Below are positions 1 to 5,388 of a DNA stretch of 5,667 nucleotides, piece after piece. The DNA lies in NCBI GenBank assembly GCA_903874575.1, contig CAIQSZ010000034.1, positions 1-5,667 on the forward strand. The letters run 5' to 3'. The stretch is from an uncultured Elusimicrobia bacterium. GTDB taxonomy: Bacteria; Elusimicrobiota; Elusimicrobia; UBA1565; UBA9628. The notes beneath the pieces are model-generated. The model did not search any database, was not told the origin of the DNA, and worked only from the letters and a program-made list of their open reading frames with translations. The first letter of the stretch is position 1, and each line of letters starts with the position of its first letter. Position numbers and translations under genes: made by a program.

Positions 1-1
1 C

Positions 2-1228
2 TATGAGCGCTTCGCCGACATCGACGGCGTCGTCGCCTACTTCGCCCGCTTCCGCGCGGAGACGATGCCGGAGCTGGGCTACGAGGTGGACGGGCTGGTC
101 GTGAAAGTGGACGACTTCGCCCAGCAAAAACGCCTGGGCTTCACCGCGCGCTCGCCGCGCTGGGGCATCGCCTTCAAGTACCCAGCCCGACAGGCGACCT
201 CCAAGGTCGTCGCCGTCGAATTCTCCGTCGGCCGGACCGGCGCGATCACGCCGGTCGCCAAAGTCGAGCCCGTGTTCTGCGCCGGCGTGACGATTGCGTC
301 GGTCACGCTGCACAACTTCGACGAGATCAAGCGCCTCGGCGTCCGCGTCGGCGATCGCGTCCTCATCGAGCGGGCCGGCGAGGTGATCCCGAAGATCGTC
401 AAAGTCGTCGAGAGCGCCGGCTCGTCGGACCTCCGGCCGCCGACGCAATGCCCGGCCTGCGGCGCCCCCCTGATCCAGGAGGAAGGCCTGGTGGCTTGGC
501 GCTGCGACAATCCGTCGTGCCCCGCCCAACTGAGACGGACCTTGGAGCATTTCGCGTCGCGCGGGGCGATGGATATCGCCGGCCTGGGCGACGCCGCGGT
601 CGATCAACTGGTCGCGCGCGGCCTGGTCAAGGACATCGCCGACGTCTATTCGCTGAAGAAGGAACGCCTGCTCGAACTCGACCTCTTCGCGGACAAAAAA
701 GCCGACAATCTTCTCTCCCAGATCGAGGCGAGCAAGGCCCGGACCCTCGATCGCGTCCTCAACGCCCTCGGCATCCGCCAGGTCGGCGAGAAGACCGCCG
801 AGGCGCTGGCCGAGCGCATGTCCATCGACGAGCTGCTCGCCGCGTCCGAAGAGAGCTTCCGGGCCGTCCCGGACGTCGGCCCCGTCGTGGCCCGGTCGCT
901 GCATGCCTTTTTTTCCTCCGAGACGGGGCGCGGCCTGGTCGCGCGCCTGCGCCGGTCGGGCGCCCTCATGCCCAAGATCGAGCGAAAGGCCGTAGCGGGG
1001 GCGCCGTTGGCCGGCATGACCTTCGTCTTCACCGGCGAGCTGGCCGCGTTCACGCGCGAGGAGGCGGAAGAAAAGGTGAAATCGCTCGGAGGCAAGGCGT
1101 CCGGCTCGATCTCGTCGAAAACGACCTATCTCGTCGCGGGCGAGGCGGCGGGCTCCAAGCGGAAGAAGGCCGAGGCCCTCGGCGTGAAAGTGCTGACGGA
1201 AAAACAGTTCCGGGAGATGCTGCCGTGA
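2..1228 (+). CDS. ligA: NAD+-dependent DNA ligase LigA, C-terminal part (5' end outside window)
   Basis: LigA seals single-strand nicks in duplex DNA, using NAD+ to adenylate itself, in replication and repair in the cytoplasm. The frame is open from base 2 with no stop, so the ATG at 65 is internal and the gene begins upstream. About 408 residues are present; a full LigA has roughly 670, so the N-terminal NAD+-binding region and the KxDG adenylated lysine are missing only because of the window edge. Visible in order: nucleotidyltransferase motif DGLVVK (bases 89-106) and AFKYPA (lysine codon at 176); the OB-fold with GAITPVAKVEPV and VTLHN; a four-cysteine zinc finger (CPAC at 449-460 and CDNPSC at 503-520); the helix-hairpin-helix region with GIRQVGEKTAEAL; and a C-terminal BRCT domain starting near PLAGMTFVFTGEL (about 1005) and ending VLTEKQFREMLP. 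All zinc cysteines are intact. The stop overlaps the start of purH by four bases, so the two are probably cotranscribed. Confidence 0.97.
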   Translation, partial: YERFADIDGVVAYFARFRAETMPELGYEVDGLVVKVDDFAQQKRLGFTARSPRWGIAFKYPARQATSKVVAVEFSVGRTGAITPVAKVEPVFCAGVTIASVTLHNFDEIKRLGVRVGDRVLIERAGEVIPKIVKVVESAGSSDLRPPTQCPACGAPLIQEEGLVAWRCDNPSCPAQLRRTLEHFASRGAMDIAGLGDAAVDQLVARGLVKDIADVYSLKKERLLELDLFADKKADNLLSQIEASKARTLDRVLNALGIRQVGEKTAEALAERMSIDELLAASEESFRAVPDVGPVVARSLHAFFSSETGRGLVARLRRSGALMPKIERKAVAGAPLAGMTFVFTGELAAFTREEAEEKVKSLGGKASGSISSKTTYLVAGEAAGSKRKKAEALGVKVLTEKQFREMLP

Positions 1229-2748
1229 GCGCGCGCAAGGAACGCGACCGGCCCCGCGTCGCCCTGCTCCACGTGGCCGACCGCACCGGCATCGTCGAGT
1301 TCGCCCACGCTCTCCTCGAGTTAGGCTTCACCTTGGTCGCGACGGGACCGACGGCGACCGCCCTGCGGCAAGGCGCGGCGCCGCATATGTCCCTGTCGGA
1401 GTTCACCGGCGAGCGCCTGCCCGCCGACGCGCTGGGCATGCTCCATCCCAAGATCGTCGCCGCGCTCTCCGGGGAGAAGCCGGGCATCGACCTCGTCGCC
1501 GTCAATCTCTATCCGCTCGCCGAGGCGACGTCCGACGCCAGCCTCTCGCAGGACGAGGTGCTGGCCTACGTCGATCCCGTCGGCCCCGCGCTCCTGCGCG
1601 CGGCCGCGCGCAACTTCAAGGCCGTCATCCCCCTTTGCGACCCCGACGACTACCAGCAGGCCGTCGATACGCTCAAGGCGTACGACCGGATGCTGCCCGA
1701 CCGCCGCCAGACGCTGGCCGCCAAGGCGTTCCACTACGCGGCGTACTACGACTCGACGGTCGCCCAATACCTCGGCGGCGAATGGGACGAACTGCCGGAC
1801 GCCGTCGTCGTCGCCCTCAAGAAGAGCGCCGACCTGCGCTACGGCGAAAATCCGCACCAAAAGGGCGCGTTCTACACGCTCTCGGGCGCGCGCCCGTGGG
1901 GCCTCAACGCCGCGAAGCTCGTCTACGGCGGTCCGCTGGCGTACGGCCACTACCTCGACCTCGAAACCGCCTGGGAGCTCGCCAACGCGGTGAGCGAGCC
2001 CGCGTGCGCCATCGTCAAGCACGCGGTGCCCGCCGGCTTCGCGACGGCCGCCGACCTCGAGAAGGCCGCAAGGCGCGCCTACGCGGGCGACCCGCGGGGC
2101 TGCTTCCGCGGCACCGCCGCCGCCAACCGCCAAGTCGACGCGCAAGCCGCGGAGTTCTTCGCCGAGGAGTTCGTGTCCTGCATCGCCGCGCCCGACTTCT
2201 CCCCGAAGGCCCTGCACCTGCTCAAGACCAAGAAGGACATCCGCTTGGTGACCTTGCCCTCGGCCCTGATCGCCCCGCGCGAGCTGGACTTGCGCGCCGT
2301 CGCGGGCGGGATGCTCGTCCAGGAGAGGGACCAGCGCCCCTTCGCGGACGCCCTCAAGAACGTCTCAAAGCGCCCCCCGACCGAGCGCGAGATGGCCGGA
2401 CTGGCCGTCGCCTGGCACGCGGCGATGCACGCGCGCACCCACGCCGCCGTCATCGCCCGCGGCACGGGCGTCATCGGCGTGGGCTCGGGACAGACCTCCC
2501 GGCTCGACGCCGTCCGCCTGGCGCTGGCAAGATCCCAGGAGCGCCATCCCATCCTGGCCGCGGGCGAGCCGCTCGTGCTGGCCTCCGACGGCGCGCTCAC
2601 CGCCGAGCACGTCCACGCCGCCGCCGCCGGAGGCGTCACCGCCGTCCTCCACCCCGGCGGCGCCGCCTCGGACAAGGACGCCGCGCTGGCCTGCGACCGC
2701 CGCGGCGTCGCCCTGGTCGCCGCCGGCGTGCGCCACTTCCGCCACTGA
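1225..2748 (+). CDS. purH: Divergent bifunctional PurH (AICAR transformylase / IMP cyclohydrolase)
   Basis: PurH performs the last two steps of purine synthesis: formylation of AICAR with 10-formyl-THF, then ring closure to IMP. The GTG start at 1225 overlaps the ligA stop (GTGA) and has GGGAG eight bases upstream; the 507-residue product is close to the usual 510-530. Seen: N-terminal cyclohydrolase (MGS-like) domain with DRTGIVEFA, TGPT (40-43), MLHPK (72-76), NLYP (93-96 region), VDPVGP and AAARN; then transformylase domain with LRYGENPHQK (204-213), VKHAVPAG (K265, H266), DPRGCFRG (289-296), APDFSP, GVGSGQTSR (418 on), LHPGG and the terminal RHFRH. Odd: against E. coli and human PurH from memory, the GRVKTLHP lysine is Gly71, the AAAKN lysine is Arg129, the transformylase Asn of KSNAI is His406, SDAFFPF is SDGALTA, and about 13 residues are missing between LHPK and NLYP. 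Tyr96, Asp117, K265, H266 and H507 are kept. Family membership is firm; that both activities survive is inference. Confidence 0.9.
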   Translation: MSARKERDRPRVALLHVADRTGIVEFAHALLELGFTLVATGPTATALRQGAAPHMSLSEFTGERLPADALGMLHPKIVAALSGEKPGIDLVAVNLYPLAEATSDASLSQDEVLAYVDPVGPALLRAAARNFKAVIPLCDPDDYQQAVDTLKAYDRMLPDRRQTLAAKAFHYAAYYDSTVAQYLGGEWDELPDAVVVALKKSADLRYGENPHQKGAFYTLSGARPWGLNAAKLVYGGPLAYGHYLDLETAWELANAVSEPACAIVKHAVPAGFATAADLEKAARRAYAGDPRGCFRGTAAANRQVDAQAAEFFAEEFVSCIAAPDFSPKALHLLKTKKDIRLVTLPSALIAPRELDLRAVAGGMLVQERDQRPFADALKNVSKRPPTEREMAGLAVAWHAAMHARTHAAVIARGTGVIGVGSGQTSRLDAVRLALARSQERHPILAAGEPLVLASDGALTAEHVHAAAAGGVTAVLHPGGAASDKDAALACDRRGVALVAAGVRHFRH

Positions 2749-2755
2749 CTCGGCC

Positions 2756-2784
2756 TTGACGGCGGCGGGGGCCCCGGCTAAACT
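2756..2784 (+). promoter_or_regulatory. Sigma70-type promoter for the DUF4279 gene, leaderless arrangement
   Basis: TTGACG (2756-2761) and TAAACT (2779-2784) are separated by exactly 17 bases. They match the sigma70 consensus at 5 of 6 and 4 of 6 positions. The ATG of the next gene begins at 2791, seven bases after the -10 element, which is where transcription normally starts. The mRNA would therefore begin at or next to the start codon, and no Shine-Dalgarno sequence is visible before that ATG. The elements lie in the 42-base gap after purH. The assignment is from sequence only. Confidence 0.55.
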
Positions 2785-2790
2785 TCCGGC

Positions 2791-3273
2791 ATGCCCCCCA
2801 GAGAACAGACCTCGGTCACCTTCCGCATCCTCAGCGCCACGCTCACCGCCGCGGACATCGCCGCGCGCACCGGCCTGACGGCCGACCAAACTTGGAAGAC
2901 GGGAGACCCTCGCGGCCGCTTCGGCAACGTCGAGAAGAAGAACGGCTTCATCATGGAATCGAAACTGATGTTCAGCGCCTCCATCGACGATCACGTCAAA
3001 GGCATGCTCAAGCGCCTGGTGCCGTTCGCCCAGAAGATCGGGGCGCTGACCGGCGAGTGCTCCATCGAGTTCGTCTGCACGGTGCACCGCAAGGTCGCGC
3101 CCATGCTTCGCTTCGAGCGCGACGACCTGCGCTGGCTGGGCGTGATGGGCGCCCGCCTGGACGCGGACATCTTCGTGGTCGACGGCAGCGCCGCCGCGAA
3201 GATTCCTCTTGGGATGGAAAGCGACCTTCCCCCGCCTCCGACCGATCCGGGCGGGTCCGGCCCGGCCGTCTGA
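2791..3273 (+). CDS. DUF4279 domain-containing protein
   Basis: A 160-residue protein that I recognise as a DUF4279 member by its overall pattern; I know of no established biochemical function for the family. Family-like stretches are the N-terminal beta strand plus short helix (VTFRILSATLTAADIAARTGL, roughly residues 9-29), the TWKTGDPRGR loop (34-43), a strand and acidic helix (GFIMESKLMF then SIDDHVKGMLKRL, 52-76), and LGVMGARLDADIFV near the end of the fold (116-129). The last 16 or so residues (DLPPPPTDPGGSGPAV) are a Pro/Gly-rich, probably disordered tail. There is no signal peptide or membrane segment, so it is presumably cytoplasmic. The start is the first ATG after purH. It lacks a Shine-Dalgarno sequence but sits just below a promoter-like pair, consistent with leaderless translation. 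The gene converges on the marR-type gene with 12 bases between stops. A later start would cut into the conserved first strand. Confidence 0.8.
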   Translation: MPPREQTSVTFRILSATLTAADIAARTGLTADQTWKTGDPRGRFGNVEKKNGFIMESKLMFSASIDDHVKGMLKRLVPFAQKIGALTGECSIEFVCTVHRKVAPMLRFERDDLRWLGVMGARLDADIFVVDGSAAAKIPLGMESDLPPPPTDPGGSGPAV

Positions 3274-3285
3274 ACGAAGGCGGTA

Positions 3286-3750
3286 TCAGGACGACCCGGG
3301 AGGATTCCTCAGCCGCTGAACCAGGAGCCCGAGCGATTCGCGGAACTCCTTCCGGTTTTCCCCCAAGACGGCCAGCAGGCGTTCGAACGCCTCTGAAAGC
3401 TCCCGATTCAACTTCCGGACGACCCTGACGCCTTTCGGCGACAAGCGAAGAAAGCATTCCTTGCGATTCCGGGAGTTTACTTTCTGCTCGAGCAAGCCCT
3501 TGCCGGACAGGTCCTTCACCCTAAGACTGACGGATGCGGGGCTGAGTCCGAGGCAGTCGCAAAGATAGTGATGGGTGCAGCCGGAATTCTCGGACACCAT
3601 CGTCAACATGTAAAAATCCCTCATAGTCAGACCCTGCGGGACCAAGATGGCGTCGTTTCCGATACGGTCGACGCGCGCCACCAAATCGTGCAGCATGTAG
3701 ACCTCGGTCTGGGAGAACGCAACCCTGAGGCTCCCGCGGTCAGAGGGCAC
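3286..3750 (-). CDS. MarR-family winged-helix transcriptional regulator
   Basis: A 154-residue DNA-binding regulator, normal length for MarR proteins, which act as dimers and usually repress a nearby gene until a ligand or oxidant releases them. After an N-terminal dimerisation helix (about 12-32) comes the winged helix: LTMRDFYMLTMVSEN (41-55), a helix-turn-helix ending LGLSPASVSLRVKDLSGKGLL (67-87), and the wing QKVNSRNRKECFLRLSPKG (89-107). A long C-terminal helix follows (RVVRKLNRELSEAFERLLAVL). The start chosen is GTG at 3750, because GGGAGG lies six bases upstream; the open frame continues further up but would run deep into the preceding gene. ATG at 3696 is the alternative. The GTG start overlaps the oxidoreductase stop by 11 bases, indicating translational coupling and probably control of its own operon. 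Unusual: a Cys/His cluster (C58, H60, H61, C64, C66) lies at the start of the DNA-binding domain and could be a metal or redox sensor; that is inference. Confidence 0.88.
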   Translation of the reverse strand: MPSDRGSLRVAFSQTEVYMLHDLVARVDRIGNDAILVPQGLTMRDFYMLTMVSENSGCTHHYLCDCLGLSPASVSLRVKDLSGKGLLEQKVNSRNRKECFLRLSPKGVRVVRKLNRELSEAFERLLAVLGENRKEFRESLGLLVQRLRNPPGSS

Positions 3751-5263
3751 GGCCGGCCTCCCTTGCGCCGAACCAGCCGCCCAAAATAGCCCCGGTGAAG
3801 CCTCCTCCCGGATTGGACCAGGCCGAGGCAAAAAATAGGTTCGGAATCGGCGACTTGCTTTGCAGCCTCTTATGGCCGGACTGACGCGGCGTTTGCGCGT
3901 AGCCATAGATGGCGCCCGCGCTGTTCGACGTGTAGCGCCGCATCGTCCTGGGAGTTCCGACCTCGCAGTGCTCGATTGAGCCCTTGATCCCGGGAATCAT
4001 CCGATCCAGCCGCTCAATGAGCGCGCGGGCCGCTTCGCCCTTCTTTTCCTCGTACTCCCGTTCGCCGAGCTTTTCCCAATTTGAAATATGATCCAGGCAT
4101 ACGATCGCTCCGACGCTTTTCCCTTCGGGAGCCAGGCCCGAGTCGATTTGGCTGTAATCGGCGAAGACGAAGCCTCTTTTGGAGTAATCGGCCCGGAAGT
4201 TCCCGGCGAGGTCCGCGAGATCGCGGACCCCCTCCCCATGGACGATCGTCGAATAACAGCGATTTCCGAGTTCCTTGATAGGTCTATCGAATCCAAGATA
4301 GACGCAAAGCGCGGAACAGGACTCGGAAAGCCCGCGAATCTCCTTTTCAAGAATAAGACGTTCCCGGTCCGGCAAAAGCGAAGCCACCTGGGGAACGGCC
4401 GCGTTGGCTATCACCACCCGCGCGAAAACCTCATGGGTCTCGCCGGCTTTCCCCCGAGTCGATTCGTAACGAACGCCCACGGCCTTCCCATGCTGAGTCA
4501 GAATGGCGGAGACACGGTGCTTCAGCAAGACTTCGCCGCCGCGCGCGCGGATCGCCTCCGCCAGATGATCGGACAACTTCTGGGATCCTCCCTTGACGTA
4601 GTGCCCTCCTCCGCCGAAGAAACCGGCCTGGGCCGCGCTGAAGAACGGAAGGGACAGAGAGTAGGGATCGTCATGGTAGTATCCGACGTTCGCCGCCAAA
4701 ATGAGCTTTAGCTCGCGGTTCTTCGTCGCTCGGTCGAGGAAATTCCCTAGAGTTTTGCCCGCGTTGAAAACAAGCCGCGGATAGAGGAACGGGAACACCG
4801 GCAACAGAAGGCGCGTCAGCCAAGGGGCCGAAGGCAGGCGGGAGATCTCGTCGCGGATGCCGCCAATGACCCTGAAGAATTTTTTTATCCCCGCCGCCTC
4901 CTCCGGAAATCGCTCCGTCAAGACCGCGATCGCCCGCCGCGCGTCGTCCGGGACGACGATTTCGGAGCCTTCAAGGACGACGCGGTAAAATTCGGGAACG
5001 CGGACGAACTCCACCGCGTCGAAGACTCCCAACTCTTCGAAGACCTTTCTCTTCGGATCCCCGCCGTCCAGCCCGTCGATCTCATGCAGGGCGACTTCCA
5101 TCGTGAATTGCTTTCGGCGGAAAGTCGTGGCGTACCCCCCTGGGACCGAATGCTGTTCCACCAGCAACACCCGGCGCCCCTCCTTGGCCAGCCGGGCGCC
5201 CGCGGTCAGACCGCCCAGGCCGCCTCCGATCACGACGGCGTCATAGCGATTCGCGTCGGTCAT
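3740..5263 (-). CDS. FAD-dependent oxidoreductase, CrtI / CrtISO / retinol-saturase (phytoene desaturase) type
   Basis: A 507-residue flavoprotein of the phytoene desaturase-related group, whose members desaturate, saturate or isomerise carotenoids, retinoids and other isoprenoid or lipid polyenes. Seen: N-terminal dinucleotide-binding fold YDAVVIGGGLGGLTAGARLA with GGGLGG at 13-18 and the ribose-binding Glu36 after RRVLLV; PGGYATTF (41-48), typical of this group; a hydrophobic, possibly membrane-associating stretch LTRLLLPVFPFLYPRLVF (149-166); HYVKGGSQKLSDHL (221-234); VVIANAAVPQVASLL (283-297); and the C-terminal FAD-binding signature NLFFASAWSNPGGGFTGAIL (475-494). ATG at 5263 is the start, with GGAGG six bases upstream; an in-frame TTG at 5284 has no such site. 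It is first in an operon with the MarR gene. The substrate cannot be read from sequence: no crtB, crtE or other carotenoid gene lies in the window. Base composition is less GC-rich than ligA-purH. Confidence 0.87.
   Translation of the reverse strand: MTDANRYDAVVIGGGLGGLTAGARLAKEGRRVLLVEQHSVPGGYATTFRRKQFTMEVALHEIDGLDGGDPKRKVFEELGVFDAVEFVRVPEFYRVVLEGSEIVVPDDARRAIAVLTERFPEEAAGIKKFFRVIGGIRDEISRLPSAPWLTRLLLPVFPFLYPRLVFNAGKTLGNFLDRATKNRELKLILAANVGYYHDDPYSLSLPFFSAAQAGFFGGGGHYVKGGSQKLSDHLAEAIRARGGEVLLKHRVSAILTQHGKAVGVRYESTRGKAGETHEVFARVVIANAAVPQVASLLPDRERLILEKEIRGLSESCSALCVYLGFDRPIKELGNRCYSTIVHGEGVRDLADLAGNFRADYSKRGFVFADYSQIDSGLAPEGKSVGAIVCLDHISNWEKLGEREYEEKKGEAARALIERLDRMIPGIKGSIEHCEVGTPRTMRRYTSNSAGAIYGYAQTPRQSGHKRLQSKSPIPNLFFASAWSNPGGGFTGAILGGWFGAREAGRAL
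3757..3762 (-). promoter_or_regulatory. Shine-Dalgarno site of the MarR gene
   Basis: GGGAGG on the minus strand, six bases before the GTG at 3750. It lies inside the last codons of the oxidoreductase gene and decides the MarR start in favour of this GTG over the later ATG at 3696. Confidence 0.7.
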
Positions 5264-5268
5264 GTTCG

Positions 5269-5274
5269 TCCTCC
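5269..5274 (-). promoter_or_regulatory. Shine-Dalgarno site of the oxidoreductase gene
   Basis: GGAGGA on the minus strand, five bases before the ATG at 5263. This near-perfect site supports that ATG rather than the in-frame TTG at 5284, which overlaps the upstream side of the site. Confidence 0.8.
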
Positions 5275-5315
5275 GGGATTTCAATCGGCGCGGCGGCGAA
5301 TGCGTCTTATCGTTT

Positions 5316-5344
5316 ACTATACGAACAATTTAATTATTAAACAA
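5316..5344 (-). promoter_or_regulatory. Candidate promoter 2 of the oxidoreductase-MarR operon
   Basis: On the minus strand TTGTTT (5344-5339) and TATAGT (5321-5316) are 17 bases apart. The -10 is strong (5 of 6) but the -35 weak (3 of 6). It overlaps candidate 1; which of the two is used, if not both, cannot be decided from sequence. Confidence 0.4.
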
Positions 5345-5355
5345 TAAGGCGTCAA
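5327..5355 (-). promoter_or_regulatory. Candidate promoter 1 of the oxidoreductase-MarR operon
   Basis: On the minus strand TTGACG (5355-5350) and TAAATT (5332-5327) are 17 bases apart, matching consensus at 5 of 6 and 4 of 6 positions. The start of transcription would fall near 5320, leaving a leader of about 57 bases before the ATG. The -35 is the same hexamer as at the promoter before the DUF4279 gene. The -10 overlaps the palindrome at 5329-5341. Confidence 0.5.
5329..5341. promoter_or_regulatory. AT-rich perfect palindrome, candidate MarR operator
   Basis: The 13 bases TTTAATTATTAAA form a perfect 6-1-6 inverted repeat centred on 5335. It sits in the only strongly AT-rich patch of the window and overlaps or lies between the elements of both promoter candidates. 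MarR dimers typically bind short AT-rich palindromes of this kind over promoters they control, and a MarR gene is the second gene of the operon. Binding itself is inferred. Confidence 0.5.
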
Positions 5356-5357
5356 GA

Positions 5358-5379
5358 AGACGCGATCGGAACGCCGTCT
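5358..5379 (-). terminator. Weak candidate terminator after the right-edge gene
   Basis: AGACGCG (5358-5364) can pair with the segment ending CGTCT (5375-5379) with one bulged C, giving a short GC-rich stem about 9 bases past the stop of the right-edge gene. Reading leftward it is followed only by TCTTCTT-like sequence, not a clean T run, so termination here is doubtful. The same stretch abuts the -35 of promoter candidate 1. Confidence 0.25.
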
Positions 5380-5388
5380 GGAAAGACC

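Noticed and set aside
908..914. T7 run inside ligA as a possible frameshift or sequencing-error site
   Set aside because: The ligase frame is uninterrupted and matches the family on both sides of the run.
448..1224. Upstream extension of the purH reading frame to an ATG at 448
   Set aside because: The added 259 residues are Arg/Pro/Gly-rich translation of ligA in the wrong frame. PurH homology begins right after the GTG at 1225, which has a Shine-Dalgarno site.
1321..2759. Long open frames overlapping purH (minus strand 1321-2217 and 2079-2675, plus strand 1635-2759)
   Set aside because: Low-complexity Arg-, Gly- or Ala-rich products typical of shadow frames in GC-rich coding DNA. purH itself is intact and recognisable across the region.
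3247..3265. GC hairpin (CCGGGC / GCCCGG, 7-base loop) near the end of the DUF4279 gene as a terminator
   Set aside because: It lies inside the coding region and has no T tract on either strand; such stems are common at this base composition.
3300..3310. Palindrome GAGGATTCCTC beside the convergent stops as a bidirectional terminator
   Set aside because: The one-base centre leaves no room for a loop without opening the stem, there is no T run, and it lies in MarR codons.
3751..3906. N-terminal extension of the MarR frame up to 3906
   Set aside because: The extra residues do not look like a MarR N-terminus and lie inside the oxidoreductase's conserved C-terminal FAD motif in another frame. 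The GTG at 3750 has a good ribosome site.
4088..4711. 207-codon plus-strand frame antisense to the oxidoreductase
   Set aside because: It lies wholly within a clear flavoprotein gene and has no family resemblance; explained as a shadow of the opposite strand.
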